Source: Serratia nevei
GTDB taxonomy: Bacteria; Pseudomonadota; Gammaproteobacteria; Enterobacterales; Enterobacteriaceae
Reading direction: 5' to 3'
NCBI RefSeq assembly: GCF_024160145.1
Contig: NZ_JAMYWQ010000009.1
Span: 83,627-147,626 of the forward strand
DNA: 64,000 bases
Shown one piece after another: positions 9,283 through 18,112 of the stretch. The notes under the pieces were generated by a model. That model saw nothing but the letters and a program-made list of their open reading frames with translations. It did no database searches and was not told the DNA's origin. Made by a program: the position numbers and the translations under genes. How positions within the stretch are numbered: position 1 is the first letter of the stretch; each line of letters begins with the position of its first letter.

Positions 9283-9312
9283 ATCATAGAGGGTGTCGAA
9301 TAAAAAATTCAA
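9283..9312 (-). promoter_or_regulatory. Candidate distal chiP promoter
   Basis: On the minus strand TTGAAT (9307-9312) and TATGAT (9283-9288) are 18 bases apart. Use of this promoter would give a leader of about 235 bases. Confidence 0.4.
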
Positions 9313-9565
9313 TTAAATCAGAATAAATAAAGATACAAGGTCAACCAGAGACGATTAATGGTTTCAGCCTGACTAAATGCGTCAGTCAGACAATAAAAAA
9401 TTGAGAGCGCTCTCTAAATGAAATTAATTCGCATCACGAATATATAAGTAAAAATTAAGACTGATAGAGCCAATATAAGAAAACTTATTGGTTAATGCGT
9501 CGCCATTAATTAAACGCATCCCAGATAAAATCAGAGATGAATAGATCGCGGGCTGACCGCAGACA

Positions 9566-9592
9566 TAAAAAAAGCGCGGCTTAAGCCGCGCT
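9566..9592 (-). terminator. glnS rho-independent terminator
   Basis: A self-complementary AGCGCGGCTTAAGCCGCGCT (9573-9592) is followed on the minus strand by seven U, 28 bases after the glnS stop. Confidence 0.85.
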
Positions 9593-9620
9593 GATTCATT
9601 AATTTTCCAGGCCAATAAGA

Positions 9621-11285
9621 TTAGCCTTCGATTTTCGCCCAAGTGTCACGCAGACCGACGGTGCGGTTAAACACCAAATGCTCGGCCGACGAATAACGGC
9701 TGTCGGCGCAGAAGTAGCCTTCACGCTCGAACTGATAGGCTTTCTCCGGCTGTGCGGCCGCCAAGCTCGGCTCGACGAAGCCGTGCTTGATCACCAGCGA
9801 CTCCGGGTTGATGGTGGAGAGGAAATCCTCCGCCGCGCCCGGATTAGGCACGCTGAACAGGCGATCGTACAGGCGAATTTCCGCCGGCAGCGCGTGCGCC
9901 GCGGACACCCAGTGGATCACGCCCTTCACCTTGCGGCCGTCGGCAGGATCTTTGCTCAGCGTTTCCGCATCGTAACTACAGAAGATAGTGGTGATCTCGC
10001 CCGCTTCGTCCTTCTCGACGCGCTCGGCCTTGATCACGTACGCATTGCGCAGACGCACTTCCTTGCCCAGCACCAGACGCTTGTACTGCTTGTTGGCTTC
10101 TTCGCGGAAGTCGGCGCGATCGATATAGATCTCGCGGCTGAACGGCACTTCGCGGCTGCCCATTTCCGGCTTGTTCGGGTGGTTTGGCATGGTGACCATT
10201 TCCACCGCATCGCCCATGTTCTCGATGACGATTTTCACCGGATCCAGCACCGCCATGGCGCGCGGCGCGTTCTCGTTCAGATCGTCGCGGATGCAGGATT
10301 CCAGCGCCACCATCTCGACGTTGTTGTCTTGCTTGGTCACGCCGATGCGCAGGCAGAACTCGCGGATAGACGCGGCGGTATAACCGCGACGGCGCAGACC
10401 GGAGACGGTCGGCATGCGCGGGTCGTCCCAGCCTTCGACGATCTTCTCGGCCACCAGCTGGTGCAGCTTGCGCTTCGACATGATGGCGTATTCGAGGTTG
10501 AGACGCGAAAACTCGTACTGACGCGGGTGGCAAGGAATGGTGATGTTATCCAGCACCCAGTCATACAGACGGCGGTTATCCTGGAATTCCAGGGTGCACA
10601 GCGAATGGGTGATCCCTTCCAGCGCATCGGAAATGCAGTGGGTGAAATCGTACATCGGATAGATGCACCATTTATTGCCGGTCTGGTGGTGTTCGGCGAA
10701 CTTGATGCGGTACAGCACCGGATCGCGCATCACGATAAACGGCGAAGCCATATCGATCTTGGCGCGCAGGCAGGCGGCGCCCTCGGCGAACTCGCCGTTG
10801 CGCATCTTCTCGAACAGCGCCAGGTTCTCTTCCACGCTGCGGCCGCGGTACGGGCTGTCTTTGCCCGGCGCGGTCAGGGTGCCGCGATATTCACGGATCT
10901 GCTCCGGCGACAGCTCATCGACGTAGGCCAGGCCCTTGGTGATCAGCTCAACCGCATACTGGTGCAGCTGATCGAAATAGTCTGAGGAGTAACGAACGTT
11001 GCCGCTCCACTCAAAGCCCAGCCACTCCACGTCGTGCTTGATTGACTCCACGAACTCGATGTCTTCTTTCACCGGGTTGGTGTCATCGAAACGCAGGTTG
11101 CACTGGCCCTGATAGTCCTTGGCGATGCCGAAGTTCAGGCAGATGGACTTGGCGTGGCCGATATGCAGATAGCCGTTAGGCTCCGGCGGGAAGCGGGTAT
11201 GTACCGACGTGTGTTTCCCCGACGCCAGATCTTCATCGACGATCTGACGGATAAAATTGGTTGGGCGGGCTTCAGCCTCACTCAT
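9621..11285 (-). CDS. glnS: Glutaminyl-tRNA synthetase
   Basis: Class I synthetase that charges tRNA-Gln. The 554-residue protein has the HIGH motif in [12 protein letters not shown] near residues 35-46 and the KMSKS equivalent MSKRKL near residue 268. The C-terminal two-barrel anticodon-binding region follows. I chose the ATG at 11285 ([10 protein letters not shown]), which aligns with E. coli and follows AGGAACAG. A TTG 15 bases upstream is less likely. The tRNA-Gln genes it serves lie about 11 kb to the right (21.9-22.3 kb). Confidence 0.97.
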   Translation of the reverse strand: MSEAEARPTNFIRQIVDEDLASGKHTSVHTRFPPEPNGYLHIGHAKSICLNFGIAKDYQGQCNLRFDDTNPVKEDIEFVESIKHDVEWLGFEWSGNVRYSSDYFDQLHQYAVELITKGLAYVDELSPEQIREYRGTLTAPGKDSPYRGRSVEENLALFEKMRNGEFAEGAACLRAKIDMASPFIVMRDPVLYRIKFAEHHQTGNKWCIYPMYDFTHCISDALEGITHSLCTLEFQDNRRLYDWVLDNITIPCHPRQYEFSRLNLEYAIMSKRKLHQLVAEKIVEGWDDPRMPTVSGLRRRGYTAASIREFCLRIGVTKQDNNVEMVALESCIRDDLNENAPRAMAVLDPVKIVIENMGDAVEMVTMPNHPNKPEMGSREVPFSREIYIDRADFREEANKQYKRLVLGKEVRLRNAYVIKAERVEKDEAGEITTIFCSYDAETLSKDPADGRKVKGVIHWVSAAHALPAEIRLYDRLFSVPNPGAAEDFLSTINPESLVIKHGFVEPSLAAAQPEKAYQFEREGYFCADSRYSSAEHLVFNRTVGLRDTWAKIEG

Positions 11286-11427
11286 TTCACTGTTCCTCAA
11301 TGCAAAGCGCTACACATAACCGCCTATGATCCAACAAGCCACGTCTGGAAACAACCGTTTGTTTCACGAAAAATGCGGCGCGTTGCACCCTCGGCGCGCA
11401 GCGCACCGCCGTGGGGCGAAACGGAAT

Positions 11428-11460
11428 AAAAAAAGCGGGAAGAGATCGCTCTCTTCCCGC
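11428..11460 (-). terminator. nagE rho-independent terminator
   Basis: An 11-bp perfect stem (11435-11445 with 11450-11460) and TCGC-type loop is followed on the minus strand by seven U. Confidence 0.85.
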
Positions 11461-11526
11461 CAAGTCGGGGCAAACGCCGCCATGATGCGTGGCCTGCCCC
11501 CGGGTACTACTCAGGTAAAAACGGCC

Positions 11527-13563
11527 TTACTTTTGGATCTCGTACAGCTTGGTCTGACCGGCGACCACAGAGCCGCTGGCCAGCGCCGCCAGGCCGGCGT
11601 AGTCGTCAGCGTTGCTGACCACCACCGGGCTTATCATCGAACGCGCGTTGGCGTTCAGATAATCCAGATCCAGTTGCAGAATCGGTTGACCGGCTTTCAC
11701 TTCCGCGCCCTCTTCCACCAGGCGTTTGAAGCCCTGGCCTTCCAGCGCCACGGTGTCGATCCCCATGTGCACCACGATCTCGGCGCCCTTGTCGGTTTCC
11801 AGGCAGAACGCGTGGTTGGTATTGAAGATTTTCACCACGGTGCCGTCCGCCGGCGCCACGACGATGTTGTCGGTCGGGCGAATCGCCAGGCCGTCGCCTA
11901 CCGCCTTGCTGGCGAAAGCTTCGTCCGGCACCTGATCGAGCGCCACGACTTCACCGGTCACCGGCGCCACCAGCGTTTCAAACGCGGTTTTCGGTGCGTT
12001 CGGTACCGCCTGCGGTTTGGCTTCCGCAGCAGGAGCCGCCGCCGGGGCCGCCGCTGCCGCTACCGGGCCGGCTGCAATCACGTTGCGCATTGCGCTGGCA
12101 ATAAGTTCGGCACGGGTGCCGACGATCACTTGCACGCTCTGCTTGTTCAGACGGATAACGCCGGATGCGCCAAGGCGTTTCGCCAATGCGTCATTCACCA
12201 GCGCAGAATCTTTCACGTTCAAACGCAGGCGGGTGATGCAGGCGTCGATGCCGGTCAGGTTGTCGGAACCGCCGATCGCGCCGACGTAGCGACGGGCCAG
12301 CGTGGTGGTTTCGTTCTCGTCTTTACCGGCGTTGCTGTTGACATTGACGTCATAACCGTCGGTTTCGTCACCGGCAACCGCCAGCTCGCGGCCCGGGGTC
12401 ATCAGGTTGAACTTATTGATGGTGAAGCGGAACACCACATAGTAGATAACGAAGAACACCAGACCTTGCGGGATCAGCATGTACCAGTGGGTCGCCAGCG
12501 GGTTACGCACCCACAGCATCATATCCACCAGGCCGGCGCTGAAACCGAAGCCTGAAATCCAATGCATGTTAGCAGCGATGAACACCGAGATACCGGTCAA
12601 CACGGCGTGGATCACGTACAGCACCGGCGCCACGAACATGAAGGAGAACTCCAACGGTTCGGTGATGCCGGTAAAGAAGGCGGCGAATGCCCCCGCCATC
12701 ATGATCCCCAGCACTTTCGCCTTATTCTCAGGGCGCGCGCAGTGATAGATAGCCAGCGCTGCCCCCGGCAGACCAAACATCATGATCGGGAAGAAGCCCG
12801 CCTGATAACGGCCGGTGATGCCGACGACCGCTTTACCCGCGTCGATCGACTGCTGGCCACCGAGGAAGTTAGGGATATCGTTGATGCCGGCCACGTCGAA
12901 CCAGAACACCGAGTTTAGCGCGTGGTGCAAGCCGACCGGGATCAGCAGGCGGTTGAAGAAGGCATAGATGCCCGCGCCGACGGAGCCCAATTTCTGGATG
13001 TGTTCGCCGAAGCTCACCAGAGCGCCGAACACCACTGGCCAGACGAACATCAGGATGTAAGCGACCAGGATCATCAGGAAGGAAATGAGGATCGGCACCA
13101 GGCGGCGGCCGCTGAAGAACGACAGCGCCTTAGGCAGTTCGACGCCGCTGAAGCGGTTGTACACTTCGGCGGAGATGATACCCACCAGAATACCGACGAA
13201 CTGGTTCTCAATCTTGCCGAACGCGGCGGGCACCTGATCGAGCGGGATCTTCTGAATCATCGACACGGCGGCCGGTGAACAGAGGGTGGTCAGCACCAGG
13301 AAACCGACGAAGCCGGTCAGTGCGGCAGAGCCGTCCTTGTCTTTGGACATGCCGTAGGCGACACCAACGGCGAACAACACCGCCATATGATCGATAATCG
13401 CAGAGCCAGACTTAATCAATAAGGCAGCGAAAGCGTTGTCGCCGCCCCAACCAACAGGGTCAATCCAGTACCCGACGCCCATCAAGATGGCGGCGGCGGG
13501 CAGCGTGGCGACCGGCACCATCAGCGCCCGTCCCACCTTTTGCAAATAACTAAGAATGTTCAC
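11527..13563 (-). CDS. nagE: PTS N-acetylglucosamine-specific enzyme IICBA
   Basis: Imports and phosphorylates GlcNAc to GlcNAc-6-phosphate at the inner membrane. The 678-residue protein has the membrane IIC domain (about residues 1-370). The IIB domain carries the phosphocysteine in GIDACITRLRL. An Ala/Pro-rich linker (AAAAAPAAAPAAEAKP) leads to the IIA domain, which carries the phosphohistidine in VVHMGIDTVAL. It diverges from nagBACD over a shared control region with NagC-like and CRP-like sites, the same arrangement as in E. coli. Confidence 0.97.
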   Translation of the reverse strand: MNILSYLQKVGRALMVPVATLPAAAILMGVGYWIDPVGWGGDNAFAALLIKSGSAIIDHMAVLFAVGVAYGMSKDKDGSAALTGFVGFLVLTTLCSPAAVSMIQKIPLDQVPAAFGKIENQFVGILVGIISAEVYNRFSGVELPKALSFFSGRRLVPILISFLMILVAYILMFVWPVVFGALVSFGEHIQKLGSVGAGIYAFFNRLLIPVGLHHALNSVFWFDVAGINDIPNFLGGQQSIDAGKAVVGITGRYQAGFFPIMMFGLPGAALAIYHCARPENKAKVLGIMMAGAFAAFFTGITEPLEFSFMFVAPVLYVIHAVLTGISVFIAANMHWISGFGFSAGLVDMMLWVRNPLATHWYMLIPQGLVFFVIYYVVFRFTINKFNLMTPGRELAVAGDETDGYDVNVNSNAGKDENETTTLARRYVGAIGGSDNLTGIDACITRLRLNVKDSALVNDALAKRLGASGVIRLNKQSVQVIVGTRAELIASAMRNVIAAGPVAAAAAPAAAPAAEAKPQAVPNAPKTAFETLVAPVTGEVVALDQVPDEAFASKAVGDGLAIRPTDNIVVAPADGTVVKIFNTNHAFCLETDKGAEIVVHMGIDTVALEGQGFKRLVEEGAEVKAGQPILQLDLDYLNANARSMISPVVVSNADDYAGLAALASGSVVAGQTKLYEIQK

Positions 13564-13897
13564 CTTTTCCCCCTATGTTGTCCGCGGACGGACCCTATTA
13601 GTAGTTTATTTGGAGCTCTCACTACCTTTTTAGAAACAATGCTTGGCACGTATCACTCATGCCGAGTGTAAAAAATTTATTTTGTATCGCAAATTAAAAC
13701 CTCCCTTTTTGTGATAAATATCACCAAAAAGTAGTCTTTCCCTCCCAGATTGCTGGCCATCACACAAAACTTATTTTATCATTCAAAAAATCAACCGAAC
13801 GGACGATTCACGCGAGAATCATAAAGCTGGGTTACGCTTAGGACTCCCGCAGGCCCGTACAGTATAGCTTTAGTTTACTTATCCCAAGAGGTGTTAG
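13564..13897. promoter_or_regulatory. Divergent nagE-nagB control region
   Basis: The 334-base gap contains two NagC-type sites: TTTATTTTGTATCGC and flank (13676-13698) on the nagE side, and TTATTTTATCATTC and flank (13771-13791) on the nagB side. A strong CRP site, TGTGATAAATATCACC (13710-13725), lies between them. In E. coli NagC bound to the two operators forms a repression loop and CRP activates both sides. The spacing here, about 95 bases centre to centre, is consistent with that model. Confidence 0.8.
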
Positions 13898-14698
13898 ATG
13901 AGACTTATCCCACTGAAAGATACCGCACAAGTCGGCAAATGGGCCGCGCGTCATATCGTTCAACGCATCAACGCATTCAAGCCAACCGCAGAGCGCCCGT
14001 TTGTCCTCGGCCTGCCCACCGGCGGCACGCCGCTGGAAGCCTACAAACATCTGATTGCGATGCACAAAGCAGGTGAAGTAAGCTTTAAGCATGTTGTGAC
14101 TTTCAACATGGACGAGTACGTTGGCCTGCCGCAGGAACACCCGGAAAGCTATCACACCTTCATGTACCGCAACTTCTTTGACCACGTTGATATCCCTCGT
14201 GAAAATATCAACCTGCTGAACGGCAACGCCGCAGATGTCGACGCCGAGTGCCGCCAGTACGAAGAAAAGATCAAATCTTACGGCAAAATTAACCTGTTCA
14301 TGGGCGGCGTGGGCATCGACGGCCATATCGCGTTCAACGAGCCAGCTTCGTCTCTGGCTTCGCGCACCCGCATCAAAACGCTGACCGAAGACACCCGCAT
14401 CGCCAACTCGCGCTTCTTCGGCGGCGACGTCAGCCTGGTGCCGAAATATGCGCTGACCGTCGGCGTGGGCACGCTGCTGGACGCGGAAGAAGTGATGATC
14501 CTGGTGACCGGCCACGCCAAGGCGCAGGCGCTGGAAGCCGCGGTGGAAGGCAACATCAACCACATGTGGACCATCAGCTGCCTGCAGCTGCACGCCAAAG
14601 CGGTGGTGGTGTGCGACGAGCCGGCCACCATGGAGCTGAAAGTCAAAACCGTTAAATATTTCCGCGAGTTAGAAGCGGAAAGCGTGAAAAGTCTTTAA
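13898..14698 (+). CDS. nagB: Glucosamine-6-phosphate deaminase
   Basis: Converts glucosamine-6-phosphate to fructose-6-phosphate and ammonia, the last dedicated step of amino-sugar catabolism. The 266-residue protein has the phosphate/substrate loop [11 protein letters not shown] near residues 38-48, the FNMDEYVGL motif near residues 69-77 and the catalytic segment [14 protein letters not shown] near residues 136-149. AGAGGTG precedes the ATG. It is the first gene of nagBACD, 18 bases before nagA. Confidence 0.97.
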   Translation: MRLIPLKDTAQVGKWAARHIVQRINAFKPTAERPFVLGLPTGGTPLEAYKHLIAMHKAGEVSFKHVVTFNMDEYVGLPQEHPESYHTFMYRNFFDHVDIPRENINLLNGNAADVDAECRQYEEKIKSYGKINLFMGGVGIDGHIAFNEPASSLASRTRIKTLTEDTRIANSRFFGGDVSLVPKYALTVGVGTLLDAEEVMILVTGHAKAQALEAAVEGNINHMWTISCLQLHAKAVVVCDEPATMELKVKTVKYFRELEAESVKSL

Positions 14699-14716
14699 TC
14701 TTTGCAGGGGGCTACG

Positions 14717-15856
14717 ATGTTCGCTTTAACCCACGGCCGAATCTATACCGGCCACGACGTACTTGATGACCATGCAGTCATTATCGCTAATGGGCTGATC
14801 GAGAGAGTCTGCCCGGCGGCTGAATTGCCCGCCGGCATCGAAACGCGCGACCTGGGTGGCGCCATCCTGGCCCCCGGGCTTATCGACGTGCAGTTGAACG
14901 GCTGCGGCGGCGTCCAGTTCAACGATTCGCTGGAAGCAATTTCGGAAGAAACGCTGGAGATCATGCAGCGCGCCAACGAGAAATCCGGCTGCACCAGCTA
15001 TCTGCCAACGCTGATCACCAGCAGCGACGAATTCATGAAGCACAGCGTCGACGTGATGCGCGCTTATCTGAAAAAGCACCAAAACCAGGCGCTGGGCCTG
15101 CACCTGGAAGGGCCGTATCTCAGCCCGGTGAAGAAAGGCACCCATAACCCGGCGTTCATCCGCAAGCCAACCCAGGACATGATCGATTACCTGTGCGCCA
15201 ACGCCGACGTGATCACCAAGGTGACGCTGGCACCGGAAATGGTTGAGCCGCACTTCATCAAGCAGCTGACCGAAGCCGGTATCGTGGTCTCCGCCGGCCA
15301 CTCGAACGCCACCTACGATCAGGCGCGTACCGGTTTCGCCGCCGGTATCAGCTTCGCTACTCACCTGTACAACGCCATGCCGTATATCACCGGCCGCGAA
15401 CCGGGGCTGATGGGGGCGATCTTCGATACGCCGGAGGTCTATACCGGCATCATCGCCGACGGCCATCACGTGGCCTGGGCGAGTATCCGTAACGCCAAAC
15501 GCCTGAAAGGTGATAAATTGGTGTTGGTCACCGACGCGACCGCACCGGCAGGTGCAGACATTGACCAATTTATTTTCGCCGGTAAAACAATATACTATCG
15601 GGATGGGCTGTGCGTGGATGAGAACGGTACCCTGAGCGGTTCCGCGCTGACCATGATCGAAGCGGTGCAAAACAGCGTCGAGCATATCGGCATCGCGCTG
15701 GACGAAGCGCTGCGCATGGCAACGCTGTACCCGGCGCGCGCCATCGGTGTCGAGCAGCGTCTGGGCACCATCGAAGCCGGCAAGGTGGCTAACCTGACCG
15801 CCTTCACCCGTGATTTCAAGATCACCAAAACGCTCGTTAACGGTAACGAGGTTTAA
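14717..15856 (+). CDS. nagA: N-acetylglucosamine-6-phosphate deacetylase
   Basis: Removes acetate from GlcNAc-6-phosphate and also destroys the NagC inducer. The 379-residue amidohydrolase has HLEGPYLSP near residues 127-135, which supplies a metal-binding glutamate. [10 protein letters not shown] and THLYNAM carry the metal histidines, and the catalytic aspartate is in [10 protein letters not shown] chose the ATG at 14717 because it follows GGGGG closely and [12 protein letters not shown] fits the family start. It is the second gene of nagBACD. Confidence 0.96.
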   Translation: MFALTHGRIYTGHDVLDDHAVIIANGLIERVCPAAELPAGIETRDLGGAILAPGLIDVQLNGCGGVQFNDSLEAISEETLEIMQRANEKSGCTSYLPTLITSSDEFMKHSVDVMRAYLKKHQNQALGLHLEGPYLSPVKKGTHNPAFIRKPTQDMIDYLCANADVITKVTLAPEMVEPHFIKQLTEAGIVVSAGHSNATYDQARTGFAAGISFATHLYNAMPYITGREPGLMGAIFDTPEVYTGIIADGHHVAWASIRNAKRLKGDKLVLVTDATAPAGADIDQFIFAGKTIYYRDGLCVDENGTLSGSALTMIEAVQNSVEHIGIALDEALRMATLYPARAIGVEQRLGTIEAGKVANLTAFTRDFKITKTLVNGNEV

Positions 15857-15883
15857 TTCAATGAACAGCGAGTAACATTATTG

Positions 15884-17104
15884 ATGAGCACTGGCGGACA
15901 AGCACAAATAGGGAACGTTGACTTAGTCAAACAACTTAACGGCGCGGCAGTTTACCGCCTGATCGACCAGCAAGGCCCGATCTCGCGCATTCAAATTGCC
16001 GAACTCAGCCAGCTTGCCCCCGCCAGCGTCACCAAAATTACTCGCCAGCTGCTGGAGCGCGGGCTGATCAAAGAAGTCGATCAGCAAGCCTCCACCGGCG
16101 GTCGCCGCGCGATCTCCATCGTGTCGGAAACCCGTCATTTCCATACCGTCGCGGTGCGTCTCGGCCGCCACGACGCCACCATCACCCTGTATGACATGAG
16201 CGGCAAATCGCTCAGTGAAGAACACTATCCGCTGCCGGAACGCACCCAGGAAACGCTGGAGAATGCGCTGTTCGCCGCCATCACCCAATTTATCGAAGCG
16301 AACCAACGCCGCCTGCGCGAGCTGATCGCCATCGCGGTGATCCTGCCTGGCCTGGTGGATCCGGCGCTGGGCGTGGTGCGCTACATGCCGCACATCAGCG
16401 TCAGCAACTGGGCGCTGGTGGACAACCTGCAGCAGCGCTTCAACGTTACCAGCTTCGTGGGCCACGACATCCGCAGCCTGGCGCTGGCGGAGCACTACTT
16501 CGGCGCCACCCGCGACTGCGAAGACTCGATTCTGGTGCGCCTGCACCGCGGTACCGGCGCCGGCATCATCGTCAACGGGCAGATTTTTCTCGGCAATAAC
16601 GGCAACGTCGGCGAAATCGGTCATATCCAGATCGATCCGCTCGGCGAACGCTGCCACTGCGGCAACTTCGGCTGCCTGGAAACCGTGGCCGCCAACGCGG
16701 CGATCGAACAGCGCGTGCGCCAGCTGCTGAGCCAGGGCTACCCGAGCAAACTGACGCTGGAAGACTGCGGCATCAACGCCATCTGCAAGGCCGCCAACCG
16801 TGGCGATCTGCTGGCCAGCGAAGTGATCGAACACGTCGGCCGTTATCTGGGCAAGGCGGTGGCCATCGCCATCAACCTGTTCAATCCGCAGAAGGTGGTG
16901 ATCGCCGGTGAGATCACCGAAGCGGACAAGGTGCTGCTGCCGGCGATCCAGAGCTGCATCAATACCCAGGTGCTGAAAGACTTCCGCAAAAATCTGCCGG
17001 TGGTGACCTCCGAACTCAATCATCGCTCGGCGATCGGCGCTTTCGCCCTGGCCAAACGCGCGATGCTCAACGGCGTGCTCTTGCAGCGATTGCTGGAAAG
17101 CTGA
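15884..17104 (+). CDS. nagC: ROK-family transcriptional regulator NagC
   Basis: Repressor of nag and chitosugar genes that releases DNA on binding GlcNAc-6-phosphate. The 406-residue protein has an N-terminal winged helix (ISRIQIAELSQLAPASVTKITRQLLERGLI). The ROK fold follows, with the zinc cluster HCGNFGCLE and the GTGAGIIVNG nucleotide/sugar loop. The ATG at 15884 is preferred over the adjoining in-frame TTG at 15881. It lies 27 bases after nagA. Candidate operators occur before nagE, nagB and chiP in this window. Confidence 0.97.
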   Translation: MSTGGQAQIGNVDLVKQLNGAAVYRLIDQQGPISRIQIAELSQLAPASVTKITRQLLERGLIKEVDQQASTGGRRAISIVSETRHFHTVAVRLGRHDATITLYDMSGKSLSEEHYPLPERTQETLENALFAAITQFIEANQRRLRELIAIAVILPGLVDPALGVVRYMPHISVSNWALVDNLQQRFNVTSFVGHDIRSLALAEHYFGATRDCEDSILVRLHRGTGAGIIVNGQIFLGNNGNVGEIGHIQIDPLGERCHCGNFGCLETVAANAAIEQRVRQLLSQGYPSKLTLEDCGINAICKAANRGDLLASEVIEHVGRYLGKAVAIAINLFNPQKVVIAGEITEADKVLLPAIQSCINTQVLKDFRKNLPVVTSELNHRSAIGAFALAKRAMLNGVLLQRLLES

Positions 17105-17171
17105 TCCGCCGCTTCTGGCAGGTGTGTTATCGTCACCCCTTGCCTGCCGTAATCATGAGAAACAGCGACAA

Positions 17172-17924
17172 ATGAAAATCAAAAACGTTATATGCGATAT
17201 CGACGGCGTGCTGCTGCATGACAATACGCCGGTGCCCGGCGCCGATCTGTTCCTGGCGCGCATCCAGGAACAAGGCATGCCGCTGGTGGTGCTGACCAAC
17301 TACCCGTCACAGACCGCGCAGGATCTGGCGAACCGCTTCGCCGCCGCCGGGCTGGAAGTGCCGGAGAGCGCGTTCTATACTTCGGCGATGGCCACCGCCG
17401 ATTTCCTGCGCCGTCAGGAAGGCAAAAAAGCCTATGTGGTCGGCGAAGGCGCGCTGATCCATGAGCTGTACAAAGCCGGTTTCACCATCACCGACATCAA
17501 CCCGGATTTCGTGATCGTCGGTGAAACCCGCTCTTACAACTGGGACATGATGCACAAGGCCGCCTACTTCGTCAGTAACGGCGCGCGCTTTATCGCCACC
17601 AACCCGGATAGCCACGGCCACGGCTTCTCGCCGGCCTGCGGCGCGCTGTGCGCCCCCATCGAGAAGATCACCGGCCGCAAGCCGTTTTACGTCGGCAAGC
17701 CCAGCCCGTGGATCATTCGCGCCGCGTTGAACAAAATGCAGGCGCACTCGGAAGAGACGGTGATCGTCGGCGACAACCTGCGCACCGACATTCTGGCGGG
17801 CTTCCAGGCCGGCCTGGAAACCGTGCTGGTGCTGTCCGGCGTCTCCACGCTGAGCGATATCGAAACCATGCCGTTCCGCCCGAGCTACGTCTACCCTTCG
17901 GTAGCCGACATCACCGTATTCTGA
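17172..17924 (+). CDS. nagD: HAD-family ribonucleotide monophosphatase NagD (UmpH)
   Basis: Dephosphorylates nucleoside monophosphates, UMP best in E. coli. The 250-residue HAD type IIA protein starts with the motif I nucleophile DIDGVLLHD. Motif II is VLTNYPS, the cap contains the C2 domain, and motifs III/IV are GKPSPW and VGDNLRTDILAG. The ATG at 17172 matches the E. coli start. It is the last gene of nagBACD, although its activity is not on the GlcNAc pathway. Confidence 0.95.
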   Translation: MKIKNVICDIDGVLLHDNTPVPGADLFLARIQEQGMPLVVLTNYPSQTAQDLANRFAAAGLEVPESAFYTSAMATADFLRRQEGKKAYVVGEGALIHELYKAGFTITDINPDFVIVGETRSYNWDMMHKAAYFVSNGARFIATNPDSHGHGFSPACGALCAPIEKITGRKPFYVGKPSPWIIRAALNKMQAHSEETVIVGDNLRTDILAGFQAGLETVLVLSGVSTLSDIETMPFRPSYVYPSVADITVF

Positions 17925-18112
17925 TTGTGCCTGGCGGCTGCCCGGCCGCCATTATTTCCCTCTCCCTGACCGCAGTTTGAATTTAATTCGTTCATGGCCG
18001 CAAAAGGTTTCAGCCTGCCGACGCCAAAAATCCTCATTATAACCTTACGCCCCGCCAATAGCTGATATTGCCGGCCAGCGGAAAACCTTTACCCCTAATT
18101 AATGAGGCTACC

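Larger units (their letters stand above)
9042..9565. other. chiP-glnS intergenic regulatory region
   Basis: This 524-base, AT-rich region has no convincing gene. On the minus strand it holds two promoter-like elements, a candidate NagC palindrome and the ChiX site, each listed separately. A perfect GAGAGCGCTCTC palindrome lies at 9404-9415. A 61-codon plus-strand frame (9141-9326) has no ribosome site or family resemblance. Confidence 0.6.

Noticed and set aside
9141..9326. A 61-codon ORF in the chiP-glnS gap
   Set aside because: No ribosome site and no protein-like pattern. The DNA is better explained as control sequence for chiP.
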